From Planctomycetota bacterium (GTDB taxonomy: Bacteria > Planctomycetota > Brocadiia > SM23-32), in NCBI GenBank assembly GCA_018400625.1, contig JAGYMJ010000282.1:1-7156 (forward strand): DNA of 7,156 nucleotides. Reading direction: 5' to 3'. This document shows, one piece after another, positions 1-7,122 of this stretch; within the stretch, counting starts at the first letter, position 1; every line of letters begins with the position of its first letter. Made by a program: the position numbers and the translations under genes. The notes beneath the pieces are model-generated. The model was not told where the DNA came from and ran no database searches. It saw only the letters and a list, made by a program, of their open reading frames with translations.

Positions 1-2
1 AT

Positions 3-36
3 ACTCCTCCACCGGGACAAGCCCGGCGGTAGGAAT
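3..36. repeat. REP-like imperfect palindrome downstream of the lyase-like gene
   Basis: CCGGG (12-16) pairs with CCCGG (22-26) around the loop ACAAG. After an A/C mismatch the stem continues with CC/GG and, across a bulged T at 30, with TCCT (5-8) pairing AGGA (31-34), giving about 11 base pairs. The GC-rich stem and nearby GGAATCC resemble dispersed bacterial palindromic repeats. It could also work as a terminator or 3'-end stabiliser for the gene ending at 85, but no U-rich tract is visible before the window ends. Confidence 0.5.
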
Positions 37-44
37 CCAAAATC

Positions 45-67
45 AACGTGGTTCAGTGAGGACTTAC
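45..67 (+). repeat. Intergenic repeat, left copy of the core
   Basis: The core GTTCAGTGAGGACTTAC (51-67), preceded by AACGTG, matches the middle copy at 20 of 23 positions in the same orientation. It lies 17 bases beyond the stop of the lyase-like gene. I see no companion 18-mer beside it. The middle copy starts 3436 bases to the right. Confidence 0.65.
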
Positions 68-84
68 CGATCAAGCTTAAACTA

Positions 85-3000
85 TCACTCATGGGGATCG
101 AACCAGCGCCTCGGCTCGACCGAAAAGACGCCCGGTATTTCAGGGCCCCTACGAAAACGTCCGCGACCGGTGATCCGCCAGAACCGTCCCGCATGTTCGG
201 GTGGCACCTCGAATTCCGCAGTGACCATGCGGGGCTGATCAGGTTCGTCCGGCACGGGATAATGGTCGCCCTGGTTCCAGACGCGTCTTCCGTCAGGGTC
301 CCACACCATGGTCAGACCGCCCAAATCGCGGCGGAAGTCGATTTGGAATCGCTCGACGTCCTCGGGCACCCTGAACCACATAGGGGCAACTTCCTTCCTG
401 TACATTTCTGCACCGGGGTTGCGTTGAACTACTTCCGGAACATCCCGCCCCGTAATCGGCAAGGCGATGCCGCCATGCTTGTTGCTTTCAAACTTCAATT
501 CCACCTCGTAGTTACCCGGCGGCGCATCGGCCGGAATCTCGACATCCTTTGCATTGACGCCCATCGGGATAACACGCTGCCCGTAATCCCAAATGCCCGC
601 TAAAACTTCGGCGCCGTCGCTGGCGGTAACGCTGTATTCCACCTCGATATCCTCGTCAAAAGGTGTTTGCGTCCAGCCGCCACGCCAGGCCCGGAAGCGG
701 AGGGGCAGCGCTTCCCCGGCGCTCTCCTTACGAACCGTCACTCTGATTGCATGCGGTTCGGCAAACGGCGGACTGACCATAAAGCTGTTGGTTATCGGAT
801 CGGGCCGGGCATCGGCGTCAGCGAGTGCTCGCAACGCCACCGGGAACCACTTCAGGTGCCGACCGGTGAAAACAGTATAACACGGGCCTCCACCGGCGAG
901 CGGGGACGGGCTATTCGTTCGGTGTATATATCCCTGCAAATATTCAGGATAGCGTTCGCCGTCGCGGAACTCGTTGGTTCGTCCATGCATATGCCCTCGG
1001 CTGATGGCGTGGGCGCCGGCCAGAAACCACGGATCGAACGTTTGCTTGTAAAGATCGACATAGGTCTTGAGTTCCGCATTCGACCCGCGGTTGTACGCCG
1101 GGCGGCCGTGAATATAGCGGAAGAACACCGGGCGGCCGCGGAAGTCGCTGTACGACGGGACCGTCGTGTACAACTCCTGGAGGAACGCCAGATGATCCGC
1201 CGCTCGATGATATCCCGTCAGATACCACGCATGCAGGAAGCTCTCGACCGTTGTAAAATTACCTTTGATATACGTTCCGCTGTGCCAGTACACCGGACCA
1301 ATACCCCAGTATCCGGGGGTACGCTCGCCTTCCAGTGCGCCGCCGACGTAATGACAGTAGGCGGCATCAATGATCTGGCGCGTGTTCGCCTGGGCTATCT
1401 TCAGCAGCCTGCTGTCGCCGCTGCGGGCAAACGGGATCCATGAATACGGCCAGCCGAGATGCTGCTTCTGGAACGCCCGGGTCAGGTTGGGTGTGCGGGT
1501 TCCCGGATTCGGATTCCACGCTGGAAGGTCGCCGTATATCCACATGCCGTAGCTGCCCAGGCGTTCGGCCAGTTTATCGTAGGACAGCGCAGCCAATTCA
1601 TAGCTGCGCTCCTCTTCCGGGAAACGCTCCCGATCCTGATAATGAATCCCGTGGAACGCATCGCTCCGGGCCACCCATTCCGGATCGACCATAGCGCGCA
1701 GCGTTTCGTTATTCACTCCTCGCAAAACGGCAACATCGGATTCCGCATCCGCACCGTCCGCCTCACGGACGTAGATCCACATTTCCTCGGTGCGGGAAAT
1801 GCCCTGCGCGTTGGTGTTCTCCATCATACGCTCCCACGAAAGGGGCGGTTCGGCGAATCGTTCCGGCAGGCGGAAGTCGAGCACTTCGCCTTCGTGCGCA
1901 TACCGGTGCTGAATGATGTTCAGCACCCACTCAGAAAACGCCAGTTCATCGGGATCTTCCAGTGCATAGCGGGCGGCGGAAGCCGATTCGACGCTCTTGG
2001 CTTCCAGGTTTTCGGCATAACTTGCGGGCCGGGCCAGCCATTTCTTGTCGAAAGTGTGCCCCGCCGGGCGATTGCGCCGCGGCCAGTTATGAAACCAGAA
2101 CGATCCGTTGCGGAATTCGAGTTCCGAGGGATAGTTCTGCCAGAAGTCTTTGGAACCGAAATAGATCTCCACTTCCCCGGAGCCGGCCGAAGCCACGCCG
2201 GGCGCACGGCCGCCGTCAAAATCGATCTCCTCGTCCCCATCGCTGACCGTGAAATGCTCGTAGTCCCATTGCAGCAGACGTTCGCCGCCGTGCCAGGCCG
2301 CATCGTCGCCGAAGCCGGTCAGGAACGCACCGGGGCGGATACCGTCGGCCGGCGCGAACTCCCACCCCATATTGCGGATGCGATCGTGCCTGTCGTCGCC
2401 CGTGTATATCCAGGTGTGAAAAATGCGCACGAACGGGCTGTCGCGGTGGATGATATAACGGGTGATATATTTGCAGAACTCGCGCCCGCTTTCGGCGTCC
2501 CGGTACCAGCCCTCGCGCCGCAGCACTGCTTTTTCCGGTCCGCGTTCCTCCACCACGTATTGATCGGAAATGTCAGGACGATAGATCGGCCCCTCTGAAT
2601 GTTCAACAAACGCCCCATTCAGCGCCCGCTCGTCAAGTATCTTAAAATAATCACCTTCTCCGTCGAAGTCGAACCAAAGCCCGCTGTCAATCCTTAACCT
2701 TCCCGCATCCACCCTGGGGAACCGCTCTGTTTTCTCAACAGTGATTCCCCGGCGCTCATTACGGTTTATATCCGGCCCATACTCGAGGTATAACCGGCGC
2801 GCACCGCCGTCCAGGTCAACGGTGAAATCGCACAGGGCCCATTTTACCGATCCGAATTTCGACCAATGCGCCGTCTCCTTCACCTGCAACGCCACCTCAT
2901 CCCCATCCTCATCGACCAGCCGGAGCCGATCACTGTTGTTCAGCGCACCGCGCGGGAAGGGAACCCCTGCGGTTGCGGGCATGCCGGTCATTACGGCGCC

Positions 3001-3303
3001 GTCCTCATTGGGTATTTCCAGTTTTACCCTGCCCTCACGTCCGGCCGGCTCGTCGTAGCGCTCAACACGGAACGGTTTTTCCTCTTCGGCAACGGTCTCA
3101 CCGCCGGCCATCCAGGCCAGTGTAATCCGCGCCTCATCTTCAAACCCCTCCGGGAGCGCGGGGTAGAAGATGAACCGATGATGGGGGACGGGGTCGATAT
3201 CGAAAGAGCACAACTCGCGGCCACCCGCTTCGTTCATGGTTACCCGCAGGAGAGTATCACCGATCTCCATCCCGTCCGGCGCATCCAATTGCACGACGAT
3301 CAA
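85..3303 (-). CDS. PcRGLX/YetA-like (exo-rhamnogalacturonan lyase, PL26-like) multidomain protein
   Basis: The 1072-residue product resembles the exo-rhamnogalacturonan lyase/YetA family, whose characterised fungal member (PcRGLX, family PL26) cleaves rhamnogalacturonan I. Residues 1-85 form an extra Ig-like beta-sandwich. Residues about 105-178 match the family's N-terminal RIFT barrel, with GVPFPRGAL followed by LRLVDEDG, ALQV and GSVKWALCDF. Residues about 185-435 look like the central beta-sandwich (RYIIHRDSPFVRIFHTWIY, FHNWPRR). Residues about 455-835 are helical and aromatic-rich, as expected for the alpha/alpha toroid (HLGWPYSWIPFARSGD, YWHSGTYIKGNF, FLHAWYLTGYHRAADHL). Residues about 845-1072 appear to be one or two further beta domains. 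I cannot assign catalytic residues. The frame is intact and ends in tandem stops, TGA then TAG. The start is uncertain: TTG at 3303 is the first conventional start codon after an in-frame TAA at 3330-3328, it has no clear Shine-Dalgarno, and there is no signal peptide. Other candidates are ATG codons at residues 12 and 23. The gene lies 308 bases downstream of the beta-helix gene on the same strand. Family membership is fairly secure; substrate and activity are inferred. Confidence 0.75.
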   Translation of the reverse strand: MIVVQLDAPDGMEIGDTLLRVTMNEAGGRELCSFDIDPVPHHRFIFYPALPEGFEDEARITLAWMAGGETVAEEEKPFRVERYDEPAGREGRVKLEIPNEDGAVMTGMPATAGVPFPRGALNNSDRLRLVDEDGDEVALQVKETAHWSKFGSVKWALCDFTVDLDGGARRLYLEYGPDINRNERRGITVEKTERFPRVDAGRLRIDSGLWFDFDGEGDYFKILDERALNGAFVEHSEGPIYRPDISDQYVVEERGPEKAVLRREGWYRDAESGREFCKYITRYIIHRDSPFVRIFHTWIYTGDDRHDRIRNMGWEFAPADGIRPGAFLTGFGDDAAWHGGERLLQWDYEHFTVSDGDEEIDFDGGRAPGVASAGSGEVEIYFGSKDFWQNYPSELEFRNGSFWFHNWPRRNRPAGHTFDKKWLARPASYAENLEAKSVESASAARYALEDPDELAFSEWVLNIIQHRYAHEGEVLDFRLPERFAEPPLSWERMMENTNAQGISRTEEMWIYVREADGADAESDVAVLRGVNNETLRAMVDPEWVARSDAFHGIHYQDRERFPEEERSYELAALSYDKLAERLGSYGMWIYGDLPAWNPNPGTRTPNLTRAFQKQHLGWPYSWIPFARSGDSRLLKIAQANTRQIIDAAYCHYVGGALEGERTPGYWGIGPVYWHSGTYIKGNFTTVESFLHAWYLTGYHRAADHLAFLQELYTTVPSYSDFRGRPVFFRYIHGRPAYNRGSNAELKTYVDLYKQTFDPWFLAGAHAISRGHMHGRTNEFRDGERYPEYLQGYIHRTNSPSPLAGGGPCYTVFTGRHLKWFPVALRALADADARPDPITNSFMVSPPFAEPHAIRVTVRKESAGEALPLRFRAWRGGWTQTPFDEDIEVEYSVTASDGAEVLAGIWDYGQRVIPMGVNAKDVEIPADAPPGNYEVELKFESNKHGGIALPITGRDVPEVVQRNPGAEMYRKEVAPMWFRVPEDVERFQIDFRRDLGGLTMVWDPDGRRVWNQGDHYPVPDEPDQPRMVTAEFEVPPEHAGRFWRITGRGRFRRGPEIPGVFSVEPRRWFDPHE

Positions 3304-3378
3304 AGTCGGCCATGGCGATGACAGGAGTTAATATGTTTTTCGTGTCGATTCAGATCCCTCTCCCGGTTTCATTCCAAA

Positions 3379-3397
3379 GCGGCACTCATCGTGCCGC
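3379..3397. terminator. Perfect 7-bp hairpin in the gap between the two genes
   Basis: GCGGCAC (3379-3385) and GTGCCGC (3391-3397) are perfect inverted repeats around a 5-base loop. On the minus strand only TTT follows the stem, so as an intrinsic terminator of the upstream transcript it is weak. It lies about 215 bases after the beta-helix stop and 76 bases before the TTG start of the lyase-like gene. It could equally be an RNA processing, stabilising or leader structure. Confidence 0.35.
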
Positions 3398-3480
3398 ACT
3401 CCATAAACAGCTCTCGGGGGATATCACGACCCCACTTTCGACCAGTCTTAACCGAGAGGAACCAAGTTTTTTGCATATTG

Positions 3481-3503
3481 AACGTTGTTCACTGAGGATT
3501 TAC
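3481..3503 (+). repeat. Intergenic repeat, middle copy of the core
   Basis: The core GTTCACTGAGGATTTAC (3487-3503) is preceded by AACGTT. It matches the left copy (45-67) at 20 of 23 positions, in the same orientation, and the core of the right copy at 15 of 17, inverted. It lies about 110 bases beyond the stop of the beta-helix gene. Its companion sequence is 71 bases further on, at 3575-3592. Confidence 0.7.
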
Positions 3504-3574
3504 GTACACTCGGGTCTCAAACAGCGGTCTCCCCGGCGGGCGCGTCTTCAGCGGCGCAGAGCACGTTGGGGATA

Positions 3575-3592
3575 AAACAACGCACTTCACTG
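3575..3592 (+). repeat. Intergenic companion repeat, left copy
   Basis: AAACAACGCACTTCACTG matches the reverse complement of 7100-7117 at 17 of 18 positions. It lies 19 bases beyond the stop codon of the beta-helix gene. Order and orientation relative to the core at 3487-3503 are the same as in the right copy, but 71 GC-rich bases (3504-3574) separate the two parts here. Confidence 0.75.
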
Positions 3593-3611
3593 GATGTTCA
3601 CCATCAAAGAT

Positions 3612-6600
3612 TTACTGATTGAAATGGAAATCCTCAAATGCTTCCGGCTGCAACCCTATTTTCCTCTCTTTCAGCTTGTAGTCGAGGGCGAAATAGTCGG
3701 TAAAATCAGGGTCCTGCTTCATGAGAAAGCGATCGACGATAAACACGGGCTCGCCCTCATCATCGGTCCGTGGGATATCCTCGGCGCCGCGAAAACGCGG
3801 ATCACGGACAAATGAAGTGGTGTCATCGGCTCTCTGCTGGAACTCGGGCAAAGTGATCTGCAGCAGCTCTTCCGGAAGCCGATCGGGTTCCAGCGGCCGC
3901 AGGCCGAACGCCTCGACCGTACGATCATAAGCCTTGGAATTATAAAGCATTATCATGTTGCGTTCTTCCGTCGGGATGCGCAGGTAATAACAGTTATCCG
4001 TCATTTCCAGAGCCTCCACGCTGCTCGCCTCTATCAGGGCCGTTTTCACCTTGGTTGGCTGGTTGTCGGTAACAATATTATTTTTAAACCGTATGATCTG
4101 TTCCGGTTCGTTGACAAAAACCGCCTGCAAAATCCGGCTGCGCATCAGGACATTGTTTTCGATCAGCGCGTCCGGACAGCGTACCAGATAAAGAGAGCCG
4201 TAGAAAACGCCGAGCGAGGCGCAGTTCCTGATGACCAGCCTTTCGCAGGCCATGGCATAAACGAAGCTGGGTGCGTAAGCTACGTTACTGCCGTTGTAGA
4301 AACAGCGTGTGACATGTATATCGTTGCTCTTATACAGCACAAAGACCCCTGAAGTCTGGAGGCCTGAATCAAGAAAATCTTTGAAATAGAATCCGTCAAA
4401 GAGAATATGATTCTTCCCGTTCACGATAAAAGCCCTGTAAAGTTGACTACCGCCATCAAAAACCACCATTTCGCCGGCGGCGGCCCGGAACGTGATCGGT
4501 CGGTCGGGCAGTCCGGAGGTGCGCACCCGAACGGTTTCCCGGTAGGCGCCACCGGCTATCTCCACCGTATCACCGGGCGCGGCCTGATTGGCCGCGTGCT
4601 GCACCGTTTCAAAAGCTGATGCACGGCTGAGCCCGTCATCAGCGTCGTCACCCTCCGGGGTCACATAATACACAACGTCCTCCTCCGGTTCGTCCGGGAC
4701 GGCGGGCGTTGAGAAGGAAACGGGCGAAGAAGATGCGTGCCGTTCGGTGCCCGGCGAAAGTAACGATTCTGAAGTCCTTACGGTAAGGTAAGTGTTCCCG
4801 TCCAGCGCTTCGGCCTGAGTAATTTTGACATAGTAAGTGGTCTCAGGTTCCAGTCCGGTCAGAGTGAAACTGCCGAAACCGTCGGTATTCACATGTATCT
4901 TGTTATCGCCGTCAGGTGTCTCGCCCCAGGCCAGCTCACAGCGCGCCCGCGGCGATGTCCACCATTCGATATCCGCCGATGTGGGCGTAACGGAATACAC
5001 GACCGGATCGGACAGATGCACTTTTTCCCCCTTGAATAGCTGGTATGTGCCCAGGGGCATGCCGTGGGGACCGCCGGCGGCAAAAAGATGCTCGTTTTCT
5101 ACAGCCCACACATCCTCATCCTCTTTCTCATGGAACGCCGGTTGAAGGATATGCGAATAGCGGCCATGCCGGGGGCGGAGCGTATCCAGGGACATCGTTG
5201 AGTCGTCAACCTCCCACACCCGGTCGGCATCGCTGTAACTGTTGTAGTCCGCATACTTCACCGCTTCGATGGTATCCGTGCGGACAGCAGGGTCGTGGTC
5301 GTTGTTGAAAATGTTTCCGCTGAGATAAACTCCCGATGATCCCTTCATATCCAAAGCCGGCCGCCCGGACCCTCTGAACTCCGAATGGGTGATCTCCAGA
5401 CCATCGACACGATCAGCTCCGATATTTTTGAACCGGCAGTTACTGAACGTGATATCGCGGCTATTACGGAGGTGTACAGTGCCGGTAAAGTTGAGGCGTT
5501 CCACGGTCAACCCGGCGGTATCGGCGAGATGCAATGCGCCCTTGACCACCACGTCACCGGTGCCGCGGCCGCGCAGATAGACGAGTTCGCTGTCAGGCGC
5601 TCCGGCCGCAAGCGACAGGTCGCCTTCATACGTACCCGGCTCGAGGTACAACGTATCACCAGGATTCAGGTTCTCCACCCCATGCGCCAGTGTGCGCCAG
5701 GCGCGTTCCGTGGACAGGCCGTCGGCCGCGTCGTCACCATCGGGTTTTACGTAAAATATATTGGCTTCATATTGAAAGGGGCCGCGGTCCGAGCCGTCGG
5801 GTCCGGCGCCGCGGAACTTTGAATCCGCCTGCAGTCGGAAGTCCAGATTATCCGGGTCGGCAAATTCCTGGTAGCGGGTATCATGAGCCTCCAGATCGTA
5901 ACGGATATTATCAATGCCGGGATCGGGGTTGTACCGGTTTTCCCGGCTGAACATGTTATGGCTGACGTGCGCGACACTATTTATACGCCCGCCCAGCGAT
6001 ATGTTGCGCTCCCCCACGCCGTGGCCGTGCTGGATACCATCAACGATTCCCCCACCCTTGATATCCATGCCGACATTATTGCCCCAGAGCAGATTGTTGC
6101 GGGCTACAGCCGGCCCGCGCAACCCGCCGTAATGGCGAAGCCCGTGCCCGGGGCTGCCGAAAGAGACGCAGTCGCTGATCATATCGTCGCTGGAATTATA
6201 AAACACGATATTGACCGACATGTTTCCATACGCCTTGCTCTGTTCGATGATGTTCCCGCCCGGCTCGTCCGTATCGTCCACCTCCCTCACTCTGCTGCGG
6301 TAAACCGGCACCCCTTTCTCGTTGATATGGTAGCGCGAAAACACGCCGCTGTCGGCCACCAGCCCCTGGCGGTTGAGAAAAGCGGTACATCGGCGGACAA
6401 CACACCGCCGCGGGCTGCCCAGCATGATACCGTTCTTTCGGAAACCGGTGGCCGCTATACCCTCCACAATCACCCGCCGGGGTTCATGCAGGAACAGACC
6501 GTGATTATCGATGACGGAGACCGTGTAATGATGTTTTTCCGGCGGCTGCATGTCGGAAGTGGATATATAAAGTCGCTTTTGCCCCTCATCGTAATACATT

Positions 6601-7055
6601 GAGCCGGGCATGAATTCCAGGTCCGTCAAGCTCGACACCGGCTCGAAGATCGTCAGGGTATCCACCTCGTTGACGGCGTGGGCCTGCTGGTCGAAATCAG
6701 TGCCATAGACGAAACGGTAGCCTTCTACCGGCTCGAACGCGGGCGCCGGCACGTCGCCCCGCAGCAGCACGGTTCCGGGGATATCCGCGCGGATAACCGT
6801 ATCTTCTTCCAGGCTGCCCAGATGCTCCCGCTGAACGAATCCAAAATACTCGCCCGGCCCGATGGTCAGCGTGGCGCCATGTTCCAAGGCATCAACACCG
6901 TGCTGGATCGTGGCGAACGCCGTCTCCATGCTCCGGCCGTCATTCCCATCATCACCATCCAGGCGGACAAAGAACTCATCGCCGTATGATGTTGTTTCAA
7001 AAAAAGCGCCCAACAATACTGCCGCTATCATGCATTTCAGCCACCAAGTTCGCAT
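3612..7055 (-). CDS. Secreted three-module right-handed beta-helix protein with Fn3-like domain
   Basis: The 1147-residue product starts with a likely Sec signal peptide: basic start MRTWWLK, hydrophobic core MIAAVLLGAFF, probable cleavage after residue 25 (SYG before DEFF). It has no lipobox and no recognisable C-terminal sorting signal. Three beta-helix modules follow, at about residues 28-430, 434-675 and 796-1147. Each opens with the same 43-residue cap (GDD, DGLS-like turn, A.aT..H, pGdT, pGtY) and continues with rungs rich in N, G and C, such as VVRRCTAFLNRQGLVAD, ISDCVSFGSPGHGL and LIENNVLMRSRILQAVF. Modules 1 and 2 end in typical closing motifs (LDFRLQADSKFRGAGPDG; GGPHGMPLGTYQ). Residues about 683-785 form an Fn3-like domain (PTSADIEWWTSPRA, LTGLEPETTYYVKI). 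Such folds occur in pectate lyases, polygalacturonases, epimerases and non-catalytic binding proteins. I see no diagnostic catalytic set, so lyase activity is not claimed. The ATG at 7055 is supported by AGAGGAGA five bases upstream. The stop is TAA. Architecture is clear; function is open. Confidence 0.85.
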   Translation of the reverse strand: MRTWWLKCMIAAVLLGAFFETTSYGDEFFVRLDGDDGNDGRSMETAFATIQHGVDALEHGATLTIGPGEYFGFVQREHLGSLEEDTVIRADIPGTVLLRGDVPAPAFEPVEGYRFVYGTDFDQQAHAVNEVDTLTIFEPVSSLTDLEFMPGSMYYDEGQKRLYISTSDMQPPEKHHYTVSVIDNHGLFLHEPRRVIVEGIAATGFRKNGIMLGSPRRCVVRRCTAFLNRQGLVADSGVFSRYHINEKGVPVYRSRVREVDDTDEPGGNIIEQSKAYGNMSVNIVFYNSSDDMISDCVSFGSPGHGLRHYGGLRGPAVARNNLLWGNNVGMDIKGGGIVDGIQHGHGVGERNISLGGRINSVAHVSHNMFSRENRYNPDPGIDNIRYDLEAHDTRYQEFADPDNLDFRLQADSKFRGAGPDGSDRGPFQYEANIFYVKPDGDDAADGLSTERAWRTLAHGVENLNPGDTLYLEPGTYEGDLSLAAGAPDSELVYLRGRGTGDVVVKGALHLADTAGLTVERLNFTGTVHLRNSRDITFSNCRFKNIGADRVDGLEITHSEFRGSGRPALDMKGSSGVYLSGNIFNNDHDPAVRTDTIEAVKYADYNSYSDADRVWEVDDSTMSLDTLRPRHGRYSHILQPAFHEKEDEDVWAVENEHLFAAGGPHGMPLGTYQLFKGEKVHLSDPVVYSVTPTSADIEWWTSPRARCELAWGETPDGDNKIHVNTDGFGSFTLTGLEPETTYYVKITQAEALDGNTYLTVRTSESLLSPGTERHASSSPVSFSTPAVPDEPEEDVVYYVTPEGDDADDGLSRASAFETVQHAANQAAPGDTVEIAGGAYRETVRVRTSGLPDRPITFRAAAGEMVVFDGGSQLYRAFIVNGKNHILFDGFYFKDFLDSGLQTSGVFVLYKSNDIHVTRCFYNGSNVAYAPSFVYAMACERLVIRNCASLGVFYGSLYLVRCPDALIENNVLMRSRILQAVFVNEPEQIIRFKNNIVTDNQPTKVKTALIEASSVEALEMTDNCYYLRIPTEERNMIMLYNSKAYDRTVEAFGLRPLEPDRLPEELLQITLPEFQQRADDTTSFVRDPRFRGAEDIPRTDDEGEPVFIVDRFLMKQDPDFTDYFALDYKLKERKIGLQPEAFEDFHFNQ
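4542..4670 (-). repeat. Beta-helix module 3 cap (copy 3 of 3)
   Basis: Residues 796-838 of the beta-helix protein, opening YYVTPEGDD and closing PGDTVEIAGGAY. An acidic, proline-containing linker (PAVPDEPEEDV) separates it from the Fn3-like domain. It continues into RETVRVRTSGLPDRPITF and VVFDGG, the commonest form of this cap in bacterial beta-helix proteins. Module 3 runs to the C-terminus. Confidence 0.85.
4701..5009 (-). other. Fn3-like domain between beta-helix modules 2 and 3
   Basis: Residues about 683-785 of the beta-helix protein. The stretch VVYSVTPTSADIEWWTSPRA matches the first strands of a fibronectin-III fold. ELAWGETPDG matches the middle strands, and LTGLEPETTYYVKI is the typical LxGLxPxTxYxV signature. 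A closing FST follows a loop rich in S, T and P. Such domains usually act as spacers or binding modules in extracellular enzymes; that role is inferred here. Confidence 0.7.
5628..5756 (-). repeat. Beta-helix module 2 cap (copy 2 of 3)
   Basis: Residues 434-476 of the beta-helix protein, opening FYVKPDGDD and closing PGDTLYLEPGTY. It follows directly on the closing motif of module 1 (GPDGSDRGPFQY). Module 2 is the shortest of the three, at about 240 residues. The sharp junction between a closing motif and a new cap marks a domain boundary. Confidence 0.85.
6846..6974 (-). repeat. Beta-helix module 1 cap (copy 1 of 3)
   Basis: Residues 28-70 of the beta-helix protein, just after the signal peptide. 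This is the first of three ungapped 43-residue copies. Fourteen positions are identical in all three: V3, G7, D8, D9, D12, G13, S15, A19, T22, H25, G33, T35, G41 and Y43. This copy is the most divergent: it has HGAT where the others have PGDT. It opens the largest module, which reaches about residue 430. Confidence 0.85.
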
Positions 7056-7060
7056 ATCTT

Positions 7061-7068
7061 TCTCCTCT
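7061..7068 (-). promoter_or_regulatory. Shine-Dalgarno sequence of the beta-helix gene
   Basis: On the minus strand AGAGGAGA sits five bases (AAGAT) before the ATG at 7055. It is a strong match to the anti-Shine-Dalgarno core at good spacing and fixes the start codon. The lyase-like gene downstream has no equivalent. Confidence 0.8.
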
Positions 7069-7093
7069 TTTGAATTAGATCTCTCTTTACGCC

Positions 7094-7122
7094 AATATTC
7101 AGTGAAGTGCGTCGTTTGTAAG
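7094..7122 (-). promoter_or_regulatory. Weak candidate promoter of the beta-helix gene
   Basis: Read on the minus strand, CTTACA (7122-7117) and AATATT (7099-7094) are separated by 17 bases. Each matches the sigma-70 consensus at 4 of 6 positions. The predicted transcription start lies about 30 bases before the ATG at 7055, a normal leader length. The site overlaps the repeat pair at 7100-7134. With only 8 of 12 matches, chance is a fair explanation. Confidence 0.25.

Larger units (their letters stand above)
3304..3611. other. 308-base non-coding gap between the two genes
   Basis: The gap is long for a simple operon junction. Reading rightwards it holds an in-frame remnant upstream of the lyase-like gene (3304-3372), the hairpin at 3379-3397, an inverted pair CTCTCGG (3411-3417) and CCGAGAG (3452-3458), and a T6 run (3467-3472). 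A small inverted repeat TGAAC-GTT-GTTCA (3479-3491) follows, then the core repeat, 71 GC-rich bases flanked inside by TCCCC and GGGGA, and the companion repeat. I find no convincing promoter for the lyase-like gene and no RNA gene. Confidence 0.6.

Noticed and set aside
51..67. Core repeats as integron attC-like sites
   Set aside because: The sequence GTTCACT does not fit the GTTRRRY core, no paired RYYYAAC box is present at each copy, and there is no integrase gene.
667..1443. 258-codon open frame on the plus strand
   Set aside because: It is antisense to the C-terminal half of the lyase-like gene and has low-complexity, arginine- and alanine-rich composition.
1459..2598. 379-codon open frame on the plus strand
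   Set aside because: It lies wholly antisense to the lyase-like gene, whose domains are recognisable. Its product has no coherent domain, and long antisense frames are common in GC-rich genes.
3311..3313. Minus-strand ATG just upstream of the TTG start
   Set aside because: It is out of frame with the lyase-like gene and reaches a stop after 18 codons.
3411..3472. Inverted pair CTCTCGG/CCGAGAG followed by T6 as a plus-strand terminator
   Set aside because: The loop is over 30 bases, the T run is 8 bases from the stem, and no established plus-strand gene needs it.
3592..3605. GATG/CATC mini-hairpin just beyond the beta-helix stop codon
   Set aside because: The stem is only 4 bp and no T tract follows, so it does not differ from chance.
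5883..6602. 239-codon open frame on the plus strand
   Set aside because: It is antisense to beta-helix module 1, whose rung pattern runs unbroken through the region. It has no domain or ribosome site of its own.
3612..7055. Assigning the beta-helix protein as a pectate lyase or polygalacturonase
   Set aside because: The fold is clear, but I see no diagnostic catalytic or calcium-site motif set, and many such proteins are not enzymes.
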